DNA from: Galaxea fascicularis
Taxonomy: Eukaryota > Cnidaria > Anthozoa > Scleractinia > Euphylliidae
Length of the DNA stretch: 64,000 nt
Direction: 5' to 3'
Assembly (NCBI GenBank): GCA_948470475.1
Contig: OX419344.1
Coordinates: 12,729,804 to 12,793,803 of the forward strand
Shown in pieces: positions 20,801 to 33,815 of this stretch. A model generated the notes under the pieces. That model had not been told where the DNA came from. It was given only the letters and a program-made list of their open reading frames with translations, and did not search any database. Numbering within the stretch: the first letter of the stretch is position 1; every line of letters starts with the position of its first letter. The translations under genes were made by a program, and so were the position numbers.

Positions 20801-23800
20801 CGTAATTCGAACTAAATCCAATTGAAATAGACGGAAAGAAAATTTGTCTGGGATTTACTGATTTTATTGTTTACCGTATTGTTTCGCGAAGACAATTAGG
20901 GTAGAAATAATAGCCTGTAAAACCGTAAGTTTTTCTGAAACATGTAGAATATGATTTCCTGGTGTGATGCAGACGAGTGCTCAGCCACGCCGAATCTTGA
21001 ATAAAACAAAGACTTAAAGAGGTGTTTTCATCGTGGATAGCTTAGAAGAATAATACCCTCTACATTACCCCTCCAAAAATCAGTAGAACTTAATTCACTG
21101 AAGTCGTTAAAAGCTCAATCGATCCTTTCAGACGTTCATAAAACTGTTCGAAGATGAATGAAATTGCCGAGGCAAAGAAGCTTAAAAATTTCTAACCGAC
21201 GTATCTATGAAACATTGGCGAACTTGAATAAAACATACAGCATTTTATTATCTGAGATCTATATCGACATAGAAACACCTGTTGGCATAGTTATCGGTAA
21301 TGTCTAAAGCAAGTCAGTTTAGCACTGTTTTTTGCCCTCACATTTTGTGACCTAAAAGAAAGCTATAGCAAGATCAAGCGAAAATGCAACTCGCTGTTTG
21401 TACTAAGAAAGGTTTCTGACGATCATTGCGATGATAAGAAAGCAAAAAATAAGCTATGCCTCGCTTTCTGATACAGATACTGGCCTCAAACATCTTCAAT
21501 CAGTACTCGGTTGCCTTTTAACAACTTGAATCAATCCCGGGAAATATTCCTATTCAACACTGAATTCCTTATGCAAACACTGCGTTGTAGCGTTCTTGCC
21601 GGCAAGGCTTAATCATAGTACTCAAGAGTTTCTGCCCACAAAAGATTAAATCAATGTTGCTAGAATAGCAAGAGGTACTCTCGCCATTTGTAGATCGAAA
21701 AAGCGGTGTCTGTAGACCACAAACATTAAATGCTCCCCCTCAATTGCGATAATTATCGTTGGAATTAACAGTTCGCTTTGGTAACGCCCCTACGACCCAA
21801 CAACACCCATGTGAAGAGTTTTCCGCGGTACGTCTGCTACGCGACTTAGAAAGCATTTAGTCGGTTACAGCCATCCGAATTTCTTACTATTTTGATTCGC
21901 TCCAAGACTTAACGCCCTTATTACTTCACAGCATTTTACCATTCGGAAATCTGTGGATAAAGACCTTAAGTGCGACCATTCCAGTGAAAGCCACCGAGCA
22001 GTACTTTCCTATGCCAATGTATTTTTTCGCAGTTAGCTAATGATAGTTTCATAGTTTTAACAATATTGATCCGGCATTCATGTAACTGTGGTTGTGACTG
22101 GATGATATCGTCCTCTCAAAACTGATATTTTTAATTAGTTATTCAGTCAAATGTGTATACATAGGTTTAGGGAGTAAATTACTCCAGGACCTAGCGGTCT
22201 ACCGTAAAATGATTCAAACATTTTTTCATTACAAGAGTCACGAACCATGATAAGTTGACGCAAGACGAACGTGCTGTAAACACGAAACGAAATAATCAAA
22301 TCATGACATAATCAAATTCAATATGAATATTTTGTGGGCTAATGTTTCTTCAAGAATGCTACAAACATATTTTATTAAGTTCGTTTTTTTTCAAAGTTCG
22401 TTAAATAGATTATGCAACTTAAATTACAAAGTCACTATCCGTTGTATTAAATTCCGAACGTAAGCATTACGATGCATTTTTTTTAACCAGTGAACAGCTC
22501 ATGTTAGGCGGGGGATGATCATGTACAGAATTTAAAACATACCACAGGGTCTGCTTAAGTTTCCCCGCCTTGGTGCTAAATCCGTTCGGTAGTGAGTTAG
22601 TTTTATTGAGTGGGTGAAATTCTGCAAAGTGAGCATTTAGATGAAAGCCCGCACTGACGTGGCATGTTTGATGTTGAACTAGTGAAATTTTTGTCGAATA
22701 CTGAGAAAGAAATTGAGAACATTTAGAGTTAAATTTGCACTGGGGAATTTTTAGGGAGGTACTGTGTTAATCTTTATTGTCAGTCCACGTAGGTGCTCAT
22801 TGCGTGAGCAAAGAAATTTGCTAAATTGAAATTAAAAACGTGCTCAGCGATCAGTTGAATTTCCTGTTTGCGGATCAGAGTATTATTCCACCCTCCCGTG
22901 CTATATACTAACAAAGTAAACGCTGACCTTATTTTTTCTGTAAATATAACAAAGCAGGTATAGAGTATAAACCTTCTTGAGCTGAGGGAGGACTCCGGCA
23001 GCGAAGATAAAGCGAACCGGCATTATGAGATTTAACAGAAAATGAGACTCTCCAAAATTCTCACATAGCCGAAATTTTAGTCGTCCCTGACGGCCTTATT
23101 GAAGCAATTACATGGCTTTAACACCCCCGTTGATTTGATAGGAAGAGGGAACTGTTGTTTTGTGGATTAAGAATTAATTTTTCAATCAACTATTTTTCTG
23201 TGGTCAGAAAAATCAACATGTGGAATACACTCTTACTCACGAAAGTCTACTTTCAAAAATAACGTCTTCAGTTATAACATTTTTTTCTCGATGCACCCAA
23301 CTGACCTTCATTTTTAACAAACGTGTCTCGCATGTTAATTCAGTAGAGTTTGTGATATTTCGTAACTTTTCCAGTACGTTACAATATCAGTCACTCGTTT
23401 CGTTATCAAAACTCTCGTGTGCCATACCCCACGTTAGTGGCGTTTTCTTGCGATCGGACCATTGAGACACAATTTCGTCAAAGCGTGCTATGATAGCCGT
23501 TACTTTTAATTATTGAACGTCCTGGTAAGGCACGTTTAGAGTGGTTTGTGGGCGTCCATTGTGTCAGCCGGTCTCAGCAAAGTATTGGTGGTTAACAAGT
23601 GGTTTTTGTTTGCTCTGTTACTTTGCTTTTACGCTATAGATAATCCTGTAGTTTTCTTGGATCATAAATTTGCTGCTACTCGTATTGCGAAATCAGTCCG
23701 TTATTGAAGCAAAAAAAAAAATCCACAAAATAAGTCGTAATTAGCAGAACACTTCTTTACGAGTAATGCCCCATTAAAAGTTCAAAATCATTATAGTCAC

Positions 23801-24985
23801 ATATTGTTCTCTGATCTGAAGTGTTTTCCATCCACCTTTGGGAAACAATACTTCGTTGACGGGCGATGCAATTACAGAGGTAAAACTTGAACAAAATACA
23901 ATCGCTGGTGGAGACCATTTTTTCATTGGCTCTGAGGGTATCATTAGTATTACAGATTGCTGACAGATAAGAAAGAAAGTAACTAAACAAAAGACATTTT
24001 TTGGTATCGTCTCTTTTTTAGTCAATATTACGATAATTTCGGTGCGGTAACGTTGTGGTTTTGCGACTCAAAGGAAAAAGTGCCTCAATCAGAAGTGAGT
24101 TACTAGTTTACTCTTGGATGTAACCCTGAACGTGATGTTCAAATGGCGGGAAAATGTGACAGCCAGCCGCCCGCGCCACCTCTGTCAAAATTCCCGCTAC
24201 ACAGTTAATAAACGCTGTTCAAAATCTGTTCGATTTTGAGACAGATTTGTGATCTGTTTGAGATACCGTGTACTTTGTTTGCTGATTACAGATTTGTCTT
24301 TCTTTTCATAGCTTTGTGTTGGTATATTTAATATGTTTGTTGCGGTTAGCGTGCATAATGATAATTAGGCCCAAATTGCCAGCGGCCATTTTGGTTAAGC
24401 TTGGACAGGATGAATGATGAGATGACCCAAGTCAGGTTCAGAATTATTTGTTTTCTGATTTGGGAAAAATTAAACACTTATTATCAAACTGAATAGCCCA
24501 GATATCATTTTAATTTCGTAGTTTTTACTGACTCTGCAAACTTTATTACCCCGTGGTACGCTATAAACGAGACTGAAAACATTTGACAGCTGACTTAAAC
24601 AGTCACGCGTTTTGCTTTTAAAAACAACATGATGTATATGTATTGAATTCTTTATCCAAGTGGGCAAACTGTTGCCTGAGTCACGAGTAGGATCCCTACA
24701 GCATGGGCATTGAAATAAAGCCTATTGAACTGGAGTTTCCTGTGGTACCCGCACAAGCAGGTACAACGTGGTAAACCCGGTAAAGTCCGTGGGCATAAGG
24801 ACCTGAAAATCTCGAGTAGTGCTTCTCCTTTCGTAAATAAACTTGAACTCTGTGCACCGAACTGAACTGGATCCCGACCATATTTTGTAAAGTTCTCAGT
24901 ACGATACGTTATGTAGATTAATTTAGGCGAACGTTTCGTCTGGTATCGACGCGGAATGCGATGAAATAGAAATGTCTGAGAGGAA

Positions 24986-25226
24986 GGGTGCTTTCGATTG
25001 GGAAATCCGGATTTAGATCTTAAAATCCGGATCTTCGGATTTCCAATCGAACACAAAATCCGAAAACGGATTTCGCGACGGATTTCGTTAATTGAAATCC
25101 TTCCCCCACATGGATTTCAATTAACGAAATCCGTCGCGAAATCCGTTTTCGGATTTTGTGTTCGATTGGAAATCCGAAGATCCGGATTTTAAGATCTAAA
25201 TCCGGATTTCCCAATCGAAAGCACCC
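24986..25226. mobile_element. 241-bp perfect palindrome, MITE-like
   Basis: The left arm 24986-25100 and right arm 25112-25226 are exact reverse complements over 115 bases, separated by an 11-base centre (TTCCCCCACAT). Ends are GGGTGCTTTCGATTGGG and its complement. It is flanked by GAA on both sides, possibly a 3-bp target duplication. The arms are built from repeated AAATCCG/CGGATTT words. The open frames on both strands arise from the palindrome and are not genes. Confidence 0.85.
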
Positions 25227-26602
25227 GAAGACTTTTGACCGATCGACGTCAAACCACTTGATTTGAGGCTTTCTGCACAAGGGTTAACGGAAATAATGCC
25301 TAGTGGAGTAACTTATTCGGAAAATATCAGTGTTGGATTTTGTTTCATTTCAGTTCAAACATGAGGTGACACCAAATGGGACACATATTGCATGTTAGCT
25401 CAAAAACGTGGCGTTTTAGTTTGAAACAAAAAACATCTGTATTTCACGCCTAAGAAATTTGGCGACCATTTCCACCAGCAACTGAGGGTTGACTCTGCTA
25501 TAAAGTTTTTTGGCCTTATGAATTCTCCTCTACAACCATGACAAGTTCTGTGAAATCCAACTAAAATTCCAAAGCTGCTGTTTTCTGTCGTATGAAACGA
25601 TTTGATTACGAGCGTTCGTCAAGTCACTGATTGAAAGAGGCTTTTGTGCTGTCACAATCGACTGACCTTAAAGTGTGACAATTCATTCGAAAGCTAATCA
25701 GCACTGAGTAATTTCCTTCGTGGTTTTGTTTATTTCGTTGCACACAGTGTTATAAGATCGTTCCAATTTGTGTGGGTAGTTGAAATATCTAGTGCGGCAC
25801 ACAAAAGGCTAAATCTCGTAAGATGCAGATTGTGTTTCTATATTTTGGTAATGTTTATTTGTGATATTTTTATTATTTTGTTACTATTCTATGCGCCCAC
25901 AATCCACGCCTCGTTATATAAGATCTATCGTTCCGCACGAATTCTTTGTGAAATTGCTCTTAGTAAGTTCAGCATTGCTGATTGATGTTCGACCGTGGGT
26001 GCTAACATTGAAAACACTCGAGGATGTATTTTTAGTAAATCCTTGTTTTTCCCGAGTGCCCTTGGTCATCGGCTCAGCCAATAGTGTTTGCCTCGGTTTG
26101 TGGTTTGTTTTGGGTGCGGCCACGATGGAATGCAGTAAAGAATAGCGTTAGGTAAAAAGGTCACACTTAAGCATGACAATCTTCTATGCTTCATTTACTT
26201 GAACGACAGCCAAATTTGATCTCGTGCAATTTTGTTATGTTGACTTGTTTTAATTTACGCTAGGTGTTTCAATTCTCGGCAGACTTTGTCGCTATGTGAG
26301 TACCCAAACATCCTTAATGAAAATGATATTTTCCGATATCGCCTCGCTGACCCGGCCTGCTTGTTAAAATATCTTCAGACAGCTGCACCAATGATTTGCG
26401 TTTGTTTTGAAGAGGCATGCTTCAATCTGATGGTTTTTGTCGAAACCTGTCCAACCCCTCTGAAGATTCACTTTCAGTCCTGTCGTTCATCGCCTTGCGT
26501 ACTTCACGTTTTTTCATTAATAATGCAATGTATATATGTACAATAAAAAAGTAACTATACCGGGACGAAGAGAACTTTCAGCGTTAGATTCTGGCTAGGA
26601 TA

Positions 26603-26674
26603 ACCCTGCGAGCAGAGGCCCTTCGATCTTCCCCGACTTATCAAGGAAGATCGAATGGCCTCAGCTCGCAGGGT
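26603..26674. repeat. 72-bp foldback
   Basis: Arms ACCCTGCGAGCAGAGGCC / CTTCGATCTTCC and GGAAGATCGAA / GGCCTCAGCTCGCAGGGT, with a short centre. This is probably a miniature DNA element end or solo foldback. Confidence 0.65.
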
Positions 26675-29600
26675 AGGCTAGTACGGGTTAGGCGAGATAA
26701 ATCGAGGCTCACGAGTGTTTCTGTGTATGAGTTTCCCTTATCCTTTCACCTGTTTTCTCCTATTATTCAGGTAGCCAAATACCGCGTCACTTCGTTTGGT
26801 TAAAACACAGGGGAGTATGAAATCCACTACTCAGAGCATCAAGTTTATACCTGCTGTAATAAATGCATTGTATCCAACAAAGAAACCTTTAAGTGTAACC
26901 ATTGACATGAAAGCAAACTGTAATGCTCCGGTAAATGCTGGTTGCGATGCTACACAGACCGAATTTGTTTTCATGTATCCCATTCTTTGATTTTGGGTGA
27001 GACTGACCATAGGTTCCCAATTTTTCCCTCTCTCTCCCCACCGTCGTTGAAAGGGAAATAATAATGTTTACAATTCATGGATCAGAGGAATGTCAAGCAC
27101 TTCCGTTCATGGCTCCGTGGTGTCTCAAGCCAAACTTCCAATTCAATACAGTTTAGTTGAATCGGCGTTCAGTGGTCTCTATTAAAATTCTTCGCATCAA
27201 ATGATCAGATCAGAGTGTAATTAACTCGTTTGTTAGCAGGAGTTTAGATTACGCTTCGATAACAAGTCCGAAAAAGCATGTGATGTTTAGAGGCAGGTTG
27301 TGTTTATTGAATTATACAACTGTTGACGATGGCAGGTTTAATATACTGTTAAAAGCAAAAATGACTTTCGGAATAAACCTAGTTTGGACTGTTCTGATTT
27401 CTATTATTTACACCAAGCGATAAAGCGTGCTCTTATCTCTGTTTTAGAGTTTTTTAGTTTCAGATCGAGTGCCCTTGCATCTTGAAGTTTCCTCTGTCAT
27501 GCACTCAAAGGTAGCAACTTGCCCTCATATTACTTTCAGTGGCAGTATTACATTTCTTTTGAGAAGTTACTAATTTTCTTCAAATTCGCATTATTTTCAG
27601 CTCAGCACAATATTAATTATTGCTCAACAAAGATGTGTTATTTAGTATTGCGACGATTTTTTTAGTTTAAAAAAAGGAGCAATATTGCGAAAATTGTACA
27701 TTGTTACGTGGCATAGGTTTTTATTTTCATCTTAGATAGCCATTAATTGCCGGAAAACCCCCCTCTCTAGAAGAAATACAAACCAGGCAGCTACACTTCA
27801 GCGAACTGGTCAACTGGCCTCGTTTGACTGACTACCTTTAATTTATGTACCGTAAACAGTGTAAACATGCAGCAGAGTTAGCTTGGACAACGTAACAACC
27901 TGCACCACAGAGACAAATTAAGTGGTCGCACTTTAAATATGACCCTGGAAAAAGTTAAGATCTTGTGAGAAAGTTGTATAAATCAATTAAGAGTTGATCA
28001 GTACTCGCGTTCCAAGGTTGAACCGATAGAATAACTGCAAATACTTTGTTCTTCATTCCTGACGTTAGACCATTCGCCACTGAAAATATCAATCTATTTT
28101 GGATTTGTTTTTATTCCCTTTAACACACAGTGCAACAGGAAAATGAACCATTTATGTTCGTCCTGTGTATTGTCATATGGGGCGTTGCTGTTTTGTATTT
28201 TTGACACCATACTGGATTTGTTTTTATCTGTTTTGGCGTAACTTCCTAAGGCCAAGCAAGTGCGTTTATGAGCCATTGGTTATATGTTGTACAGATTGTC
28301 AAGTCTTTGTACAAACATTACAAATAGAGCTTTTTTCGTCAGCAATTCATTCAATATAAACGTGGCAGACGAGTATCTCTTTGTTATACTTAACAGACAC
28401 ATAAAAAAAAAACAAGCACTCTTTAATCCTTTTCATTTTTTCTGGCAAAACAATTTTTGGCCAGATTTTGCAATTTTGCCGCTTATCACGTAGTTTATAT
28501 CGTGAAAGAAAGATGTTATTTGTTCTGTAATTTATCTTTGCCATGTCATAGGGCGCCTTATGCTGTATGAGGCGGAAGTTTCTTGCAGGGCGTATTTTCC
28601 GTTTCATCTCATGTCTTTTGTGAATCTTTCGGTTTGTTTTCAGCAGTAATATGTGCGAAAAAGCGTAACGCGTGGCCACGACTTGATTATCAGCCATGAT
28701 ATATGCGGTGATTGTTGTTCGGTTTTTGCTCAAAGTCGCGCGGCGCGGTGCTAAGTTGTAAGACGGGCCTATCTTCACTCGGGCTCATTTTAAGTGGGAT
28801 TTTGAATAGTCATCACGGCGTCTAGTATTAGTTACAAGGTAAACTGCTGTGTGAAGAGCGAAACTAACGTAATAAACAAGTCGGCAAAGATCCCCAACTA
28901 TCTGGATATCCAAAAACGGTGTTAAATTCTTCTGCCCATCTGTTTTCTCCGCCACTCGCTCTTGCTTTCAGTTCCATCTCGTCCGCGTGTTTCAAATAAA
29001 AGCCGCCTTGTTTGAGCACACCGTACCAATGCTTGAACAGTTTTCAATTGACCACGTTTTCAGAGGTACGGCTAGCCATAGTAATTTTGTACTCTTGCCA
29101 AGTTAAAAATGGTTTCTGAAAAACATATGACTAGAAAACCTGTTTTACACGCGATATTTTTCTAATAAGCTTTCTTCCTCGAGAGGCGTTTCAATGGTGC
29201 CAGTCTTTCGCGAAAGTTTTTTCCGACTTTCCTGTGTAGGTTGTACGTGAAAGTCAGTGATGTGTGTCAAAGTTTTGAGACTGCAATTATCGTCTATCGT
29301 AGCTCCCTCGTGGTTGAGCAAATATGTGGGTTTTAACTGTGGTTATCTATCTCATGCAGTTATCCAGTTCCAGTTTGCCACTGAGACTATGCCGATGTAC
29401 AGAATGTCTTGCATCAAAACTAAGTAGACTTCAGTCATCAGCTAAATTTCCAGGCAGTACAAAGAAAACAAGGAAAATGTGTTTGAACATTTTGTACTTT
29501 TTTTGCGAAGTTTCCTGTTTGTAGAAACGTAATGAATAATAAGTAGTTCTGGTGAATTTAGGAAGTTCTTCAAAATAAAACATGAACTTTTGGCATTGGG

Positions 29601-32600
29601 AAGTTTACAAACTAACAAGAAGTTTTGGCTTTGGGAAGTTCTACAAACTAAACTGAAGCGATTCTATTTTTACCAGCGATAAAACGGTAGTCATCGCCTT
29701 CTGAATAATAACTGCCTTTTTTAGTTTTTGTGACCTAGTTCTGTATTGTTTCTATGGAGATTATTACATTGACACTGGCTTTGCATATCCGTTCTTTCAG
29801 TTGTGCGGCCAATAATCAAAAAAAGAGTCAGTCTTATTTGTCACTAAGTTATTTTGGCAAACGCATTGAAAAAAGGTAGTTGATTGCGGTTCATAATTCT
29901 ATGATAAATGGGAGCGTGTGGAAATTTTTTATTGTAAGGTACCGCATGTGCCATGTCGTGACCAGCAGGTCCGATATCCCTGGTTATTGCATATTCTGAA
30001 ACATGTAAAACGGCACATAATAACAGGTTAGAAGTTAAACGAGCAGCGGGTGTAAACCCTCCGAATTTAATCAGTTTTAATTCGCGCGCGACTGCTGTTG
30101 AATCCAGTGAACCGTTTTGAATTCGAACTATGAGCAGCCGACAACATTTAGAGGCACTTCTGTTTAGCCGGCGTCAAGAGCTCAGAGAGGCTACAAGGCG
30201 TGAAATGTAACGGAATTGAATCAGTTCTTTTCAGCTTTCGCAGAAATTTCCGCACGTGAACCCAATTAGTTGAGCCGACTGGTTATTTTTTGGATCGAGT
30301 TTAGATCTTTGGATCTCAAAACCGGGCAAATCTTAAATTTGTAAGCGTCTGTGATTTTTTCATCATTTTTTCATCATCACCTTTTGAAGAGATGGATTTG
30401 ATAGATAGATTTTTTTCGCAAATAAACCATGCTCCAGGGATCTTTTCTCGTAATGCGAACTCAGTGGAGGTAAAAGGATTTAAGGGCATATGGAATCTCC
30501 CGCCGGTTGCATACGGTTGCGGGTGATCTAAAGCCTGGTAGAACTTTTCAAACAAACCATTATTCTGTTTGTCACGGCTCGAGACTTTATTTTAAAATCC
30601 GTACACTTTATGTTTCTAATTTGAATTTCCTTCCGGCGTTTTTGGCCTGGAGCAAATTGTATCACAAGGGCTTCTGGGCGAGCTCTGTTTTCATTCGTGT
30701 TAAAAAATCACTGAATTCTTGTGCAAAGCGAATTGTTATCTCGACTTAAAATAAATGAAAAGTAGACAATACCGATAGTTCGCTGAGTTTACTTTAGTTT
30801 GTTGTTATAAAAATGCGTAGTGACATTGTGTCCTTGCTTTTTGTGCATACAAGGGTAAACCATATTTAGAAGTTTTCAACTCTTACCATTTAAGTTGCAT
30901 TCAACCAGCGTTTATGTTTTAATGGCTTTCAATCAGTAGCTCATCAACATACGGGCCTCTCGTGTAACGAGCAGAGTTTTGCCCGCGGGTTGTTTCGACA
31001 GTTTTCTATTCTTTGTATCAATTACGGTCTCTCTGTGCTACCGTTCCGATGTTTGACCTGTGCACGGATTTGTACGGTCTAATCGATGGGAACGTGGTTC
31101 TTTCCTTGGTTTGCTAAGTCGGAAGAAACTAAGCTATCTTAAATTTATTCGTGCTGAGAGTACGTTTCAGCTTTGAATACTCGCCCATTCTCAAACGTTC
31201 GCATTACTCGCTTTAGTTTCTTGGTAAATGTGGAAAACAGTTGACAATCGGCTTATTTTCTTCCGGAAAAAGAGAGGAAATGTTCGAAAATAACTTACGT
31301 AGGCTTTGTAATGAACTCGATGTGGTTGAGGGCGGTTTTTTTCTACGTAACGCTGCAAAAATCTTGGAATCAAGACTGGCGGGCACGATTTCGATCTTTT
31401 TCAACTCCCCAACCAAGAATTTAAATGTGGGGATCCTAAATGCAAAGAATGATCACGAGGTTAGGAGAATCAGGTTTAAGTTGCGTCATATTGGACGCTG
31501 ATGGGAGTACGTGAGGTTACACAGAGGAGCAGAGCGCGACGTGCATATTCTTATTCAACGTAACGAACTTTCTTTGTTAGTGAATCGTGCATGCAAATTT
31601 GACCTCTCTAGCCCGTTCTTGAATATTCCGTATATATTACTCTGCGTGTTGTGTGCGTAATTACCGTTGCGTAACGTTCTATGTCCTTTGATTTCGCGCG
31701 AAGCTTTCCAGTGACAAGATTTTTTGGATTTTAGTGTTTTACAATGCAGGTCAGTTTTCTCAGACGGGAAGAACTTTGACAACAAGAGATACATTCAGCC
31801 CAATTTCCTTGAACCCTTTATCACTGACAACTATTGAATCAACAGGCCGGAAACACGGTCCGTGATTCTGTCACAGACGAATAAACACCATTGATACGTT
31901 CATTTGGTTCAAAGCAAAACAACACTTTGATTTGCTTTTAGGTTTTTTCTCACAAACTACACGACTTCTTTCTGTGTTTGGTTCCTTCACCGTGGGTCTC
32001 GAATTCATCTGTCCGAGAATGTCAACCCCTGTTGTGTAACATTCTCGCATAAATCCTTTCGGTTGTGTATAGACCGCCAGACTTTGAAAAGCAAACTTTA
32101 CGTTGGTAATATTCTTTTATTATTTTTTTTGCGATGGACTCTTCGAGTGTGACCATTCAAATGAAGGCTACGGGGCAAGCAATACTTCGCTTGTGGCGCT
32201 ATTTGCTGTAAAGTGTTTTCCTTAGATTTCTGGCAAGGTTGACTTTTGGTCACCTCAGGTGGTGAACGCATATGGTTATTTTTCTGAAAAGTTTATCACG
32301 AGAATGCTTATCTCGGCTTGTTTGGTTAGGTTGCGCGCCAAAAACTAAATAAAAAACTTAGTGGCGGCATCACTCACGAGATCACTCAAGCACGGTTCAC
32401 TTCATTCATTCGGAGTAATTTGGCGGTAAATTGTGTAAGTGACACACCCTATCCCTTGGGACCTCAAAGACAATACCTTGATTAGCAAGTGAAAGACATT
32501 TGCGAAATGACAAAAAACAACCCTTCGTGACGTAGAAAATTGAAGAGTACGGCGAATCCACATTCTACCACGTACACAGATTCTTACAACAGGGGTCTCG

Positions 32601-33175
32601 TATTTCGGTCTGGGCCGCACAAAGCGGGGCAAGTAAATTGAATTTCCGAGTCTTGTTTGATTCGGAAGAGAGTTTTACCAAATGAAAAAAAAGTATGCCT
32701 GTTTTGCTCGCTTACGCTTGAATAACGCCATTGTCAGATTACACCACTGACCTTTGCAAAGGATTATTTTTATAGCGTTTTGTGTTACGAGGTTTTGCTT
32801 CATCACCAAGGGAGAGATCAAATAGCAGAGTTTATTTGCACGCAGATAATCTTTCACTCTATTTCTGGGGTGTAGAATTCAAGTTGAAAGTTCCTTCGTT
32901 TTCTCGTAAAACGGTTAACACACGTTTCTTTTGTTTATGAAAGTATTCTTTTGGAGTTCGAAGAAAAAATTGTTTCTGATGAACATTTTGCAATTGTAAA
33001 AATATTGTGCTTCATCGTTGATTAGATGATAGGATAGCGGTGTTTATCTTATCTGGCATAGTGTTTTATCGGGAATTGTGGACGTGATTGGATACTGATA
33101 AATGTCGATGACAATCTCGATATTGTTCTCTTGAATCTTGTCAGGCTCTTCGAGACAGGGGTTATGACCTCTTGG

Positions 33176-33345
33176 TGACGTCACCTAGGTGTGTCCGCGT
33201 AGGCGTCAAAGGAACACTCAAGGGAATAATTGTTTTCAAGTGGATGAGCCGTGATTGGACAATCGTGTCACAAACATTTACCACCTATCGATGAGCTGTC
33301 ATGAAGAGGTACCTCCTCCTCAAACCACGATTTGATGTATAAAGC
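33176..33345 (+). promoter_or_regulatory. Candidate promoter of the ETS gene
   Basis: A full palindromic CRE (TGACGTCA) at 33176-33183, an inverted CCAAT (GATTGG) near 33252, and TATAAAG at 33338-33344. Transcription would begin about 33365-33375. Motif presence only; activity is inferred. Confidence 0.5.
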
Positions 33346-33367
33346 TGAGGCACATCGTAGGACAGGC

Positions 33368-33815
33368 AGTTGAATTAAAAAGCCGAGAAGAGCAACGATC
33401 GCTGTGGATACAATTTGTGAAAACCTTCGACGGATATATCAAGTGTTTCCCTTTTCTCCGACGTCTCCGGAACATCAAGCAAAGTCTAATTTATTTCGCC
33501 AAGGATATTATTACCTTCGTGTTACTTCAAGTCCAGCTTGCTTCAAGGATATATTTAATACATTCCGATACTCCCGATTTCGTCGATCAGTGCGTTTGAA
33601 AAACTTAGTGAAACCTTTCCACTGTTCTTCATTTTAACAAGTATAAGGTAAGACGACATTACTTACTTAACTTGACAGTAGTAACAGTAGTTAAAGTTGT
33701 GATTTTCTTTTATCTCAAGGTGTGATTTGCCTTTTTGGTGGCTTTTTACTGCGCTTTTACTCACCTATGTTTGTATTAAATTTTGTTTTAGATCAAAGAA
33801 TTTTCTATCACAACC
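33368..33815 (+). other. 5' UTR (non-coding exon 1, intron, start of exon 2)
   Basis: Exon 1 runs from the inferred start to 33647, with donor AAG|GTAAGA. The acceptor TTTTAG ends at 33791. I see no ATG in exon 1, so the first AUG of the spliced message is the ATG at 33816. Confidence 0.6.

Larger units (their letters stand above)
14901..33330. other. Gene-free spacer
   Basis: Over 18 kb with no exon-like or family-like peptide on either strand. Open stretches are short and unlike known proteins. Repeats within it are listed separately. It could hold regulatory DNA for the ETS gene or unrecognised non-coding exons; nothing in the sequence alone shows this. Confidence 0.6.

Noticed and set aside
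24998..25280. Protein genes on both strands of the palindrome
   Set aside because: The two translations are nearly the same because the DNA is an exact inverted repeat; both are by-products.
33404..33637. A 77-codon gene upstream of the ETS factor
   Set aside because: It starts at GTG, not ATG, and lies in what splice sites mark as a 5' UTR exon.
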